Positions 20,880-32,636 of a stretch of 64,000 bases of DNA are shown piece by piece. A program made the translations under genes and the position numbers. Position 1 is the stretch's first letter. Each line of letters starts with the position of its first letter. Under the pieces are notes generated by a model, which searched no databases, was not told the origin of the DNA, and saw only the letters and a list, made by a program, of their open reading frames with translations. The stretch is from Paraphysomonas bandaiensis (Eukaryota; Chrysophyceae): assembly GCA_965644295.1 (NCBI GenBank), contig CBFFRP010000054.1, forward strand, positions 22,831-86,830, in the 5' to 3' direction.

Positions 20880-22351
20880 TTCATACATTGGTTGATAGGT
20901 TCAGAGGCGAGATTGGGAACCACGTGCTCTCTCACCATGTGATACTTAATCTCAATGTACTTCGACTTCTTGTGAAACACTGGGTTTCGGCCAAACTCTG
21001 ACTGTCGATGAAGAATGGTGTGGGCTTGATAAGCCTCAACTTAATCTCACCCGTCACCCTCCGAACCCACAGCACTTCTTGAAGACCCGAGTAAATACAC
21101 TGATACTCAGACTGCATGCTTGACGTTGCCACTGTCGTCTGCAATTTGGACTGCCAGACTATATAGACCCTCCCGCTGCAAATATACCCAACGTACCCCG
21201 ATGTGGACTTCCTGGACAGCTGGTCTCCCGCCCAATCCGCGTCAGTAAACATATTATGATGGAAGTCGAACCGTCTACTCCCATATTGAATCCCTTTGTC
21301 AACAGAACCACGAATATATTGCCATACGTATGCTAATATAGCTTGCATACTTCAATATTCACCTTGTTACTGAACCGAGACAGTACTCCCACCGCATAAG
21401 CAATCTCCGGCCTCGTGTTCATGGATAGATATAGTAATGCACCTATCAGCGGCCGATATGAGAAGTTATCTACTGTAAGCTGTTCCTCCTCGGTATGCGC
21501 ATGCCGCGCCCCTTTTGCCACTAAATCCATTGCTTCTGCAGGTAGAGGACTCTTCAGTTCCTTTCACGGTGGCCCAAGATACTTCTCAAACTTTTCTAAG
21601 ATCTTAGCCGCATATACTGATTGGTCAAGACGAATATACTTTTTGGCGTCCTTGTGACTCGAACATTCAGAAAATGTTCCATCTCGTCCATGTCCTACAT
21701 ATCAAACCGGGCACACAGTTGAGCTTTAATATCCTTCACTATGTTGACATACATCACGACCTAAAACTAGGATATATCATCCACATAATATATCGTTAAT
21801 AATACCAATTCATCGCCCTTATACTGATAATACAAACACGGGTCTAATACACATGGTTTAAAAAATGCATATATCGTATAAATTTATTCAATGTTTTCCA
21901 CCATGACCGCGGGGGGCTCCGAAGCCGTATAACTGCTTCTTCAACGTAAAGCAGTACCCCTCAGGCAGCTGAAAGTCCGGAGTTGCTATCATATATACGC
22001 CCCCTCTATATCTGCATATAGAAATTATGTGTTAGACGCATCCAGTTGATGAATTACCATGTTCATCACGAAGGCTATGGCGATTAACAGTCGCACTGTT
22101 ACCCCCTTAACAACGGGAGCGAAATGGTTCGCCCAACCACTCGACTGCTGTCCACAACCGATTGCTACAAGACGAGCCTTATATCGGCGGACCTCTCTTT
22201 CCTTATCGTACTTCTTTCCATAATAGACGTACTTGGAGTGCAGTGGGACGACTCCGTCCGGTATACGAGTCACCTCCATGGTGTCTCGCTTCGCCAGACC
22301 CTCTCGCTTCGCCAGACCCTCTCGCTCTCTACACGGCGAGCTCGTCTCCAC
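20880..22351 (-). pseudogene. Decayed Ty1/copia reverse transcriptase-RNase H
   Basis: Minus-strand pieces appear in the order expected for copia pol. RT start at 22351-22025 (RRYKARLVAIG, HFAPVVKGVTVRLLIA). RT thumb at 21530-21333 (YRPLIGALLYLSMNTRPEIA). RNase H at 21348-20932 (FTDADWAGDQLSRKSTSGY, ATSSMQSEYQ), then, in another frame to ~20885, KYHMVREHVV, the usual RNase H end. Several frameshifts and stops separate the pieces, and the active-site YVDD part is not intact. An 18-bp tandem duplication at about 22281-22320 adds EGLAKR twice. Clearly non-functional. Confidence 0.88.
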
Positions 22352-22732
22352 TCCCTGTGCTTGGCACTCTCCAAGGACTCACGATGTGTCTGAGAGGCAC
22401 TGTCGACTCTTCCGCTGACATCCACACTGAGTCTGCCTCCTGTAAAAGGTAACTCACATCACCCTCATCACTCAAATGATGGATTTGTCTTAACACTGAC
22501 ACATTCGTGACCGTCCTTGGAGCTCTTGCGCGCTTGCCGTGCGGATGATTCTCGGCAGGATCCGTTCCCCCGAAGGTGATGCTGAGTCAGCCTGGGGCTG
22601 CACCTGCCCACTTTCCGACTACTGTGGCATCACTCCGCTGATACCGCCGTCACGGTTGTCAGTAACTCTGGCCCTAACCACACTCTGCGCAAGATCCTCT
22701 GTCATCTTCTTGATGTCAGCAATGTGAATAGG

Positions 22733-22950
22733 GGTCTACATGTAGTCTATATCAGGTGTCGACACACATGTGGAAGTGCATTCTCTGATTAGTAGTAGTT
22801 TTCTGCTATGTACACTGCAACTAATATATGGTGTAGATAACAATGTGTAGAATGTAAAAATATAGAGATTTATTATATGTGTACTGTACGTACGTGTGTA
22901 GCGTTTTCATACTTCGCTTCATGCACATCCTCTGGATTACAGTGCATTGT
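22733..22950 (+). repeat. Outer inverted repeat, left copy (LTR-like)
   Basis: 218 bp matching the reverse complement of 24261-24472 with few changes. It starts near CTACATGTAGTCTATATC, contains GTGTCGACACACATGTGG and ends around GGATTACAGTGCATTGT. It is likely a solo or partial LTR. Confidence 0.8.
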
Positions 22951-22973
22951 AATTTCTCCACTTATGAACCTGG

Positions 22974-23909
22974 TCACCAGTAACCAACGACCGGTATCCC
23001 ACAATAAGCCCCTTCCTTATCACCACTCTGTTGGTCGTATAGCAGAGCACCGTCCTCATGGTGCTTAACCTCAAACTCACCCGGTTGGCGAGCCTTGGGG
23101 TTTATAGCCACTTGAGCCTCCTCCAGCTCTCTATAATAATCTTGAGACCTCTCAGGTACCGATTCATCAAACAATACATGTACAGAGTGTACTGCGGTAT
23201 CCCCCACTTGCACCTTGTATCCTTTTCGATCAGCTGGATACCCTATGAAGTAACCTGTCTTTGCTTTGTTCTCCCAGTCCTTCCTCCTGTCGGTCTTAGG
23301 TGTTAGCACATATGCTTTACATCCCCATTTCCGTAGCCACGATAGGCTGGGAACGCTCCCCCCTGGGACACATTCATATGGAGACATCCATCCTTGCCAC
23401 GTCCGATTGGCATTCGTCGCACAATGTAACATGCAGTTGATACTTATCAAACCAGTATGACTTTGGAAGTCCGGATGTCGTCAACATCGTCAGTCTCATC
23501 TCCTCAATTGTTCGGAATTTCCTCTCAGACACCGCGTTGAGCTCTGGCGTGTCTCTCGTTGTATGTGACACCCGAATCCCATATCGCTGCAACAGATACT
23601 CTCTTATCTGCTGACTAATAAGTTCGGATCCTCCATCGGCATGATACTCTCGTACTTCACTAAATGAACCTCACATAAGTGTCGTAGACATTTGAAAACT
23701 TCATCTCCGCTTCGAGTCTTTAAACCATACTCCCATATCATCTTTGTCGCCAAGTCCGTAAATATAAGTACATACTTATAACCCTGTCTTGATTCACAAT
23801 TCAAGTACACTGAGATATCAGCTGTCACCCTTTCCAGAAACCTGACGGCGGCACGGGACAATGAGGAGCTAAGCGCTGTCAGGTTTCTGGAAAGGGTGAC
23901 AGTTGACAT
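22974..23909 (-). pseudogene. Copia integrase fragment (minus strand)
   Basis: Reads as copia gag-pol integrase core (YVLIFTDLATKMIWEYGLK, KTRSGDEVFKCLRHL), then KFRTIEEMRLTMLTTSGLP and the C-terminal W.PYE...G.P region (TWQGWMSPYECVPGG, KAYVLTPKTDRRKDWENKA, TGYFIGYPADRKGYKV). Frames change at ~23600 and ~23450, and part of the catalytic stretch present in the plus-strand copy (HADGGEYLG) is disrupted here, so it is not functional. Confidence 0.85.
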
Positions 23910-24126
23910 CTCAGTGTACCTGAATTGTGAATCCAGACAAGGCTATAAGTATGTACTTCTATTGGCGACAAAGATGATATGGGAGTATGGTTTAAAGACT
24001 CGAAGCGGAGATGAAGTTTTCAAATGTCTACGACACTTATGTGAGGTTCATTTAGTGAAGTACGAGGGGTGGAACCGTACTGTAGAGTATCATGCCGATG
24101 GAGGAGAATATCTAGGCCAGCAATAA
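23878..24126 (+). pseudogene. Copia integrase fragment (plus strand, inverted duplicate)
   Basis: Same integrase segment as the minus-strand piece in opposite orientation. It lacks a few residues (TDL) after the VLL motif but keeps VEYHADGGEYL. It stops at 24126. With the minus copy it forms a >200-bp inverted repeat around a 31-bp centre. Confidence 0.85.
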
Positions 24127-24260
24127 TTAGCGCAAAGTACTCATATTTCATTACGAATCCTTACTCTCGACATACTCGGTTCTTTCCGATATATTCAACA
24201 GAGTTGATAGTTGATGTAATTCCAGAATAGTAAGCTCAACATGGGTGTAGTAGAAGGAAT

Positions 24261-24472
24261 ACAATGCACTGTAATCCAGTGGATGTGCATGAAGCGAAGT
24301 ATGAAAACGCTACACACGTACGTACAGTACACATATAATAAATCTCTATATTTTTACATTCTACACATTGTTATCTACACCATATATTAGTTGCAGTACA
24401 TAGAAGAAAACTACTACTAATCAGAGAATGCACTTCCACATGTGTGTCGACACCTGATATAGACTACATGTA
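24261..24472 (-). repeat. Outer inverted repeat, right copy (LTR-like)
   Basis: Reverse complement of 22733-22950 with small indels (e.g. TTCTTCTATGTACTGC against TTCTGCTATGTACACTGC when read in the same sense). It ends ~16 bp before the cyclophilin stop codon. Confidence 0.8.
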
Positions 24473-24487
24473 AACCGTACATTCAAT

Positions 24488-25120
24488 TCATAATGGATAC
24501 GCAACACCGCAATCTGAAATCGTTAGTTCTTCTGTTGGCTGGCCACTCTCAGTTCCAAACGTATTGATCTTGTGGAGTACTTCAAAGCTCTCTTCGCTAC
24601 AGAGACATCCAAACACAACACACCTGTTATCAAGGTCTTTAATTTCTGCAAATGTAACTTGAAAGAGTGAGCCATTTGTATCGGGCCCCATGTTACACAT
24701 AGAGAGTACACCGGGACCACAGTGCCGAAGAATAAAGTTTTCGTCTTTAAAAAAACCTCCTCCATATATTGACTTTGAACACGCCCCACCTTCGCCAAGT
24801 AGGTCGCCCCCAACAAATGTGAGATCACTGGTTACCCTACATATCACTAATAATCACATGATTGCATCAACAGCAAAATATCTTTACCGGTGAAGTTTAG
24901 TTCCTTTATACCGATACGGTACACCATCATCACCAACTCCACGTGCTCCAGAAATCAACGATAAGAAGTTTGCACAGGCAACAGGACATAAATCTCTTCT
25001 AAGTTCAAAGTATAATCTTCCCAACAGGACTGGTTCGCTTATTTTGGATGTTAACTGTAGTTTACCACCACCGGTTGTTATATCCATATATACAACGGGA
25101 TTCTCATCTCTACTAGACAT
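24488..25120 (-). CDS. Cyclophilin-type peptidyl-prolyl isomerase with altered active site
   Basis: Two exons, 24888-25120 and 24488-24836, give 193 residues. Fold markers: YMDITTGGGK, LGRLYFELRRDLCPVACANF, YKGTKLHRV, SIYGGGFFKDENFILRHCGP, MCNMGPDTNGSLFQVTF and NRCVVFGCL. The catalytic arginine (in LHRV) is present. The usual QGGD is VGGD and the usual GSQFF is GSLFQ, so the Gln and Phe that line the proline pocket are missing. Activity may be weak, and it could be a scaffold cyclophilin. The 51-nt intron splits the Arg codon. A decayed retroelement lies immediately 3'. Confidence 0.93.
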
Positions 25121-25748
25121 TAGAGTAGTCTAATACCACACTATATAGTGGTGTTGTAGTGCAAATACTGATAGTATGGTATGTAAATCAGTGTGTATGT
25201 ATAAGTATACTGTTCAGTAGTTAGAGTGTATTATATAGCCTCCTCTCTACTTACTTAATGATCATATACATATGATTACAAACTGAGTAATTCTTTGCTT
25301 TATTTGATAGTAATAAACACTTGCGGTGTTGCTCTATTGTTGCTGTGGTTAAGCTTCCTTAATATATAGAGACATGTATGTACATGTACATATACATACA
25401 CAGTACATACACTATGCATATACAACAGTTTTTCTGTAATATTTATGTGGTTTTAATCTTAAAAAACATGCATTTCTGTGGTTTCTAGCTTGGAAAATAC
25501 CGTATGTGTTTCTAGACGAAAGTACAAAGTATGAGTTTATACTGTGGTAGTTGTGTATAAAAAGTATAGGTTTTCATATAATAGAAATCAGTTACTATAG
25601 AAAACTACTTAACGAGATGGGCATATTACATCGACAGGGTTTCATATGGTATTAAGTCTCCATTATCATGAATTAGCATGTTGGCTGCTTGTATGCAGCA
25701 TACTTTAATGGAATATCAATCAATGTGTTTGTTAGTAATATATTAGTG
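25121..25748. promoter_or_regulatory. Divergent intergenic region
   Basis: Lies between the cyclophilin (-) and 25749 gene (+) starts. AT-rich, with a run of ACATGTATGTACATGTACAT at ~25372-25391 that is partly palindromic. No factor site is identified. Confidence 0.35.
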
Positions 25749-26637
25749 ATGAGTACACCAACACGGACGATCCAAACACTGCGTCCTAGTCCTGTAACGC
25801 CAAATGCAAGCCCTATTAAGGATCCCAAGAAGGGTATATACACACGAGCTGAATTATCATTGAAAAAAGTTCCTGTGACACCTCTGAAACCACCCACACT
25901 TACGGAAGATGAAAAAGACGGTATCATTATGCGATATGTACGTGTTATGAATGTCTTACCATATTATTAGGATCAAAACTACCATACGAAGAATATCAGG
26001 ATGATCTGGAAGTAGGAGCTATTTTCAGTCGTCTTGACCATTATGTAGTCGATATACGTCACGACGAAGCACATATGAAATTCAGAGTGGTGTTGACATT
26101 ATTCAGCTGGATTACTTGTCTGATTGGCACCTTCCTTATACTATTCTCCAGGGCTGAAACTGAAGGTATGCTTTCTCATAATGCCTTTGTGATAATACTA
26201 CTGCATGCTTTGTGTTTGCTTACGTTCTCTTACGGAATCTTGTGTGCATAGCGTTTCAGAGTCAACCTAAAATCTTTTGGTTATTTGTCCTTGGATGTGT
26301 GCTTGAGGTACCAGTAATTTTGTGGTTTATTCTACTATTCTGCTCGTCAAAAAAGGAGTGGCAACGGCGAAAAGAAATCAGACGCCGCAGGAAACAGCGG
26401 CTAAAGGACCTTGAGATTGGTGGTGCACAGTTCAAAGGTGAAGTTCAGGATAAAAGAGTGGAAAGGGTCCTCGCGGCTAAAATGGCGAAATATGAAAAAC
26501 AAGCAGAAGAAAGACGCGTATATTCTGGTAATCCTATGGGTTATCCGGATGAAGATCCAGAGGATAAACGACATAGGAAAAAGAGGCCCCTTGCTGGCGG
26601 AAACACTATAAAAATGGATCCAGTGCGTCCTAGATGA
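25749..26637 (+). CDS. Unknown two-TM membrane protein with basic tail
   Basis: Three exons (25749-25920, 25971-26165, 26252-26637), phase-consistent, give 250 residues. The N-terminal ~90 residues are Pro/Thr-rich and cytosolic-looking. TM1 is around residues 98-120 (VVLTLFSWITCLIGTFLILF) and TM2 around 128-150 (LFVLGCVLEVPVILWFILLF). The remaining ~100 residues are very basic and coiled-coil prone (RRKEIRRRRKQRLKDLEIG). The short loop between helices suggests a hairpin with both ends on the same side. No family is recognised. Confidence 0.75.
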
Positions 26638-27922
26638 CATTTCGATTTTAGAGTCTAGCTGTGTCATATATATGTTCAGTGCAACTTCGATATTTTATCT
26701 CATTGTATGATGAAATAGGTGTTTTTTGCTTGGAATATTCCGGTGCTATACATGTTACAGTGTTTGTTAATGTGGAGTGTTGTTATCACAAGTGGTTGAT
26801 TGTACTCCACTGTGTTCTATTGGATAGGTGTTAGCCCTATTCTTATAACTAAGTAGAATTTATATGAAAATTACCGTGTATAAATATGTTTCGACAGCTG
26901 AAATGGTGAATACTATACATTACAATACTGCACGCATTATATTGAAATCACAGAAATACATTAATATGGATTACTGGCTTGAAGCTTCCTCAACTACGTC
27001 AATACAACGGAGTTCACAACGACCTCGGGAGCGTATAACTGGAAGTACTACTTGTACAAAGTACAAAGTGAAGGTGTAGAGTATGATACTACGTATCATA
27101 AAAATATTCTAGTTAGTTTGAAACTGCTTTATACAAAACCACAATGCAATTGAGGCGAAGGTATGACTTCATACATAGATTACTAGAATTATTGATATCT
27201 GAAGCAATTGCTCTACCGCATACCCCGATATTGGTTCGTGTGTATAATGTATGATTTAAAAATTAACCGGGATGAGAGTACGTATACACGATACACTATA
27301 CATCGACAAACTGTTCCTTGATCTTCTTCTAACACCAATTAGCTGATTCAAAATATTATACACAAGGGTTCACTGCATTTTTTGAAGCCTATGCATTAGA
27401 AATAATAATTGAGGAGCCTCTAAAACTGTAATTTAATACTCTTCATGCACTTATACAAAGTCTTATCCAAACAAACGATCATCAGGCTACAGTGTTAGTC
27501 CCAGATCATGCCGCTGACTTGACAATAGGGGACACAATATGCATGTTCTGAATACGTACGACTGTACCAGGGCTATGAGTAAAAACCGGAGATTTAAGGA
27601 AATTATGGCTTTTTCATTGCGAAAAGTAAGTTTTTCGACAATTTTTCTAGTATATTCACACAGTACTTTAGTTTCCAAATCCGGTGGTTTACAGCTAGCT
27701 AAAAAAGAAAACAAGACATTTTATACAAAACTGGTTTAAAAATTAAGTTCTCTAAACCCTTAATTTCATAGTTTTTTGTATGAGTGTATATATAGAATAG
27801 TGCGTGGATCTTTAATTAAGCCAAGCCCAGTGATGTCATAGTGTGGTAGAGTTAACCATGAAGCAGATAACTATGATATCTATCATTATATATGGATATT
27901 AACAGATCATTATAAGATAAAT
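26638..27922. other. Intergenic region
   Basis: 1.28 kb between two plus-strand genes. It holds small ORFs (26864-27079 +, 27487-27739 on both strands) without recognisable domains. Nothing can be supported beyond the expected promoter of the next gene. Confidence 0.45.
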
Positions 27923-29255
27923 ATGTGGAATGCACCTACATATAACACTAGTAAAGACAAAGATCCTCATCATATATACACTCAACCTAACGCTCTTATA
28001 GATACTCATACTGGCTATCGTCTCTATTACAGGCCTCCTCATAACCCATATATAGTAAACAATGGTAAACTAGACGCACTAGAGTATCCTGACAATCCAC
28101 ATATACGTGCAAGAGTATCTGAACTAGAGTGGAAGTTATTCACTGCTACATTACGCTCTGTATGGGTATATAGCAAGAAATACACTCCTCATCGTGTTGT
28201 TGCAACAATTATTGTTATTATTGGTGCTGTTGTTGCCAGTCAGTATGTTCCATCATATTGGTATTTAGTTATAATTGGCTCCGTGGTGTTATGCTACTTT
28301 GCCAATGTCAGATTCCGTAATGGTCGATTAACTAAGAGTATGAATGGATTGTACAGGACCATATCACTATTTAACAAGTATCTCTTTAGAGACAGAGGTT
28401 TACAGGTGACAGTATTAATGATATCTTACCACATGCCGTTTACATCGTTGTTTTTCTTGTATGCTGCCGATATCTTACCTCAAATACGTATGCAGTTGCG
28501 AGTGCAGCGAGCCGCTGTAAGTGAAGGAGTTCTTTATGGACATATTGCCCACTGCTACATCAAAATAGATATTTCACACCCAGCTACTTGTGCGGCTTTG
28601 ATGGAGCAACACCCATGTCCTTTGTGGGGCGAAAAAGTACAGCCAGATGACGACTACAGACCTATCCACATGTGTTGCTGTTGCATTGGAAGTAGTTTCA
28701 CCTATTATTTAAATGAAAATAAGGTATGGATGATTTATGATATATATATTTTTCTGGGAAAATACTTAATATAAAAATAGATACACGATAATGATCTAAA
28801 GAAACGTATTAAATCGGCCACTGCATCGTCCGGAATGTCTCTGGAGGACGTCATTGTCGCCAGCCCTCGCTCTCCTGATTCAACGCCTCGTAAGGTATAC
28901 ATAATGAACTACTTATAAATAAATGAGAATTGTATGCGTGGACCTTTTTATTGAAACCTGTGTTAATCCGACTGTATAGCTTGCTATATCATACTCGCCC
29001 TTAAAATCTTCTACCGGGAGTTCTATTCACACCACTCCTTCCAGCCCAACTAAGAGCCCAGCAAACCCTGCCAAAGAGAAAGTTGGTGACATTAATTTGA
29101 AGAAGACATCTAATACCATTGATGATTCTGCTGCATCTGATGAGCATGGCCCAGATTTAGCGAGACTTATGATGGTCAGTCTGAGTGACACAGAATCGGA
29201 GGCTTCTCCATCTAAGTACCAGGAAATCTCAATGTCGGCCAGTGAAAAAGTCTAG
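27923..29255 (+). CDS. Unknown membrane-hairpin protein with Cys cluster
   Basis: Three exons (27923-28723, 28781-28894, 28980-29255) give 396 residues. A hydrophilic N-terminus is followed by two closely spaced hydrophobic segments (~91-107 and ~112-127, VVATIIVIIGAVVAS and YLVIIGSVVLCYF), a reticulon-like hairpin layout. A further hydrophobic patch is near 163-182. Residues ~250-258 hold MCCCCIGSSF, a possible palmitoylation cluster. The two last exons encode a Ser/Pro-rich acidic tail, probably phosphorylated and disordered. Family unknown. Confidence 0.75.
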
Positions 29256-29754
29256 GATAAGGTCTTTTTTGCAGTCGTTGCTGCTTTTCTAATGTGCTAT
29301 GTACGATTACTTATTCATCAGTGTCAACGTTTCTATCCTACCAGTACATAGTACATAGTATTTAGAGTGCGAAATCTGTAATACAACTTCAGTTTGCATT
29401 TCCTCTAGATACTCCAAAAATTTGTTGACCGGCTGTTTGATATAGAGATCGTCCTACTTGTCAAAGACGCACACACGGCCAGTTGTTGGTGATTTCATTA
29501 CGAGTTATAAGTTATACATAGTTGCTGAAACGTATTATGTCTCTATCATTATTCATAGCTAACACTACCTTACACTCATCTGCAATCACTCTATATCATA
29601 CAAGATGGCGTCAATTATAATTGCAATTATGACGTGTTATTCTTTTATAGAGTTTATAGAACACAAGTTCATTCGTTCGTGTCTACTAGTTATAAAGTGC
29701 TCGAAATAATATTAGGCTACTAAGTACAGTACAGCAACACCGATCACCGATATA
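29256..29754. other. Intergenic region between convergent genes
   Basis: The 27923 gene (+) and HCF101 gene (-) both end here. AT-rich with no gene seen. GTACATAGTACATAGTA near 29344-29360 is a small direct repeat. Confidence 0.5.
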
Positions 29755-32194
29755 TCATAGTTTACACTCATTCGCTATTTTCTTGAGGACATCGAATGGA
29801 AATATATCTGCGTAATACCCATCACTCCATACGAATGCGACTCCATAGTTTCCTTTGCAGTCAACCTCTACAGGACGGACGGTTGAATACTTTGCCTTGA
29901 GCTCAGATACACCTTCATTGTTGGGGTTCACTATATCGCCTAATGTAGGTTACAGAAACTATCAGGATACGCGGCGGACGTCACCTGTCAGTGGGTCTCT
30001 TATGCGCAGCTCAGACGCAGGAATTGTGTACTCTATTGCTTGAGATGGAGTGAAATACCTAGAAACATATATCAATATCTCTACACTATGGGATAACAAA
30101 TATTACCTCAGTACTATTACATTTCTTCTATCACTGTAGCTCACTTGAGGAAGCTGCGTACATATATAAAAGATACATTATGATATCATTCAATGTAGAC
30201 CACGATACACTTACAATCTGAGCCTCTATCTGCAAATTAAATATCTGGGCTAGTACGCCGGTTGCAAGGTCGCGAAAATTCATTGAGTGCAGGGAGTCTG
30301 GATGCCTCTCAACGTGAGGAATCGGGTGAGCATGAGGACGAAGTGAATTGTCCAAGCTTGACACTAAACAGTATTAATATAAGACAAGCCCTTCGAACAG
30401 TAAATCTCAATCTATTCGTTGCATACGTATTAATAGTGATGACCACACCTTCATCAGTTAGGCTAGAGAGGTCGCTTGACATGCCAAATGAATGAACAGG
30501 CACGGAAGAGGACTGTACACCGCTGCAAGCTTTCTGCACCCGCTCCTTCAGCAGTTCTCGGGATATGCGCCCGAATGGATAATATACGCTTCCGTGTTCA
30601 CATGTGAAGGAACACATGTTTTCTACCTATAAACAAAAAGCGCGGCTCATATTATATTGTTGATGTGGGCGTAGAAATATATGGCAAGAAGTATATAACC
30701 TCACAGTAATGTCACACACAACTAAAATTCAAATTCTTACAATAGCCAGAGTGGGTACTTTCATATCACTGAACATCTCTACCCCTTTAACTACATCCGC
30801 CACAGCCAAAACGTGTGGTGTTGTGACAATTACAGCTCCTGTGAATGGTATAGTCTGACTTAAGGTAATTTGAATATCCCCAGTTCCAGGCGGCATATCA
30901 ACAACCTACGACAGATGAACTTGAGTGGAGATTAAGGATAAAAACGTTGATAAAAGAAGACATTACAATTTGCAAAAAGCATACACACCATGTAGTCGAC
31001 ATCACCCCAATCCGTGGCTGCAACGAGCTGATTTATGACTCGAGATACAATAGGCCCTCGTACAACAGCTGCAGATTTCCCCCCCTACGCAAGTGTCAAA
31101 ATCATACCGCATACAGAATTATCATAACTTGGCGCATATAGTTTACAAAATATGTACAATAATATGCAATTACATGTCTTGGCCAGGCATTGAAAATGAA
31201 GGAATATTATGTTAGAGTGCATACATACCGCTCCAGGCACCCCTGCCTTAGGGTTGACATGTCCAAACGACAGAAAGCGGACATTTCCTCTATCAAGAGG
31301 TAGAACATGGTCGGGGTTGTTTTGTGACCTTCGCACTGGCTGAGTGGGGTCGCTAGGAGTCACCATAAATGGTAGACTGCACAATACACAACGACTCAGT
31401 CAGCCAACAAAGACAGGCTGAAAGTGTACAATGTAAAAAATATGTATATGACGATATAATCACAAATTGATCAAAATTGTAGGTGTTGAAGGATACCTAG
31501 GGCCATAGACGTCAGCATCAAGCAGTGCCACCTTGAGACCTCTTTGAGCAAGTGAGAACGCCAGATTTACTGCAACTGTTGACTTTCCAACGCCCCCTGG
31601 ACGTATATTCACTATTTAGGCGATATAGGATGTAGGAGTGGGGTACCTTTACAGCTCGATACACCAATAATATGCTTCACGCCACGCAAGCCATTTGTTG
31701 TGGACGACACAGTCGCCGCAGCACTTACAGAAGGAGGTGGAGTAGATGTCGTGATAGCAACATCCGTCAACCACGATAAATCTTTCAAGGCATCTCGACA
31801 TTCTGTCTTGATCTACAGATATACTTTACATGGCATATGAAGAGCCATATACGGAGTCCGTCTCACCTTATCCTCATATGGATATCCAGGTATAAACATA
31901 TCCATACATAGGGATGCTTTCCCTGATTGATCCACATTGACACTCTATGATAACCATAACACACATATAGAAAGCTATATGAATAAATATACTGACTTGT
32001 ATCACTCCAATCTCATTGATAGTTTTCATAGTAACAGGCTCCTTAATAGATCCAATTCTATCAATGATTTCCCTCTCATATAATGCTTTTGTACGAGGGG
32101 AAACTCTTTGATTACACATCATACGACCATAAGATTGTTTTTTAAGTTGGTTAATTATATATGGGGAGATCGATGGTCGTAACATTGTGATCAT
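29755..32194 (-). CDS. HCF101: HCF101-family Fe-S cluster scaffold P-loop ATPase
   Basis: Twelve exons (31997-32194, 31867-31944, 31647-31812, 31497-31596, 31229-31376, 30989-31084, 30741-30905, 30449-30626, 30215-30363, 30107-30153, 29985-30058, 29755-29939), all phase-consistent, give 527 residues. Order: MIP18/DUF59-like N-domain (~45-125), Mrp/NBP35 ParA ATPase with [15 protein letters not shown] split over an intron, [48 protein letters not shown] and YYPFGR, then a C-terminal DUF971 domain ([10 protein letters not shown] ... [11 protein letters not shown]). This three-domain order defines HCF101, which assembles 4Fe-4S clusters. It is plastidic in plants but mitochondrial or cytosolic in many SAR protists. 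The N-terminus is basic and Ser-rich ([18 protein letters not shown]), compatible with mitochondrial targeting but not proven. Confidence 0.93.
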
Positions 32195-32636
32195 GTACTA
32201 TAGTAAGTTATAACTATGAGGGTTATGTATACGGGCTACACGTGTATGATAGGGATGAATTAATACTGAAGTAATGACCGGATGAAGTGGTCAAACTATG
32301 CATATACCATCAAACACGCCAATACAGCAATATGAAGTTAGGGGAACTTAATTAGAAGGATGCTGTGTGTGCATGCATGTATAGGTATGTATAGGTATAT
32401 GTAGGTCGATAGGTACATCATATCTATGTACATATACAGCAGTACTGCTGTACATCTAGACATAGTACCAATCGTACTGCGAGAGTACATATGCTGTACA
32501 TATTCAGACAGTTGCAGTGATCTATGGAGTGTTTATAGTTTAAAATTAGCTACAATCAAGCTTTACCATGTAACTAGCATAACAAGCAGATATATCGCGC
32601 ATTAATCATTAACAACACTATCTATATTACCATAAT
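32195..32636. promoter_or_regulatory. Divergent intergenic region with palindromes
   Basis: Lies between HCF101 (-) and the 32637 gene (+). It contains a TATAGGTATGTATAGGTATA direct repeat and the perfect 18-bp palindrome TACAGCAGTACTGCTGTA (about 32437-32454). The CAGCAGTAC core recurs in other intergenic regions of this window. Regulatory function is inferred only. Confidence 0.4.

Larger units (their letters stand above)
22733..24472. mobile_element. Fold-back composite of two opposed copia fragments
   Basis: Outer inverted repeats (22733-22950 and 24261-24472) enclose a minus-strand integrase fragment and a shorter plus-strand integrase fragment arranged head to head. The inner arms (23631-23846 and 23878-24110) are reverse complements separated by 31 bp. 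The outer repeats contain the palindrome GTGTCGACAC, so a terminal TGTCGACAC of an LTR is plausible. The block sits just 5' of the cyclophilin gene's 3' end. It probably arose from inversion or nested insertion of copia copies. Confidence 0.75.

Noticed and set aside
22124-22452. Overlapping plus-strand ORFs of 61-96 codons
   Set aside because: Opposite strand of the copia RT remnant and its 18-bp tandem duplication.
25942-25970. A 29-nt intron in the 25749-26637 gene
   Set aside because: A 50-nt intron (25921-25970) with donor GTATCA keeps phase equally well and has normal size.
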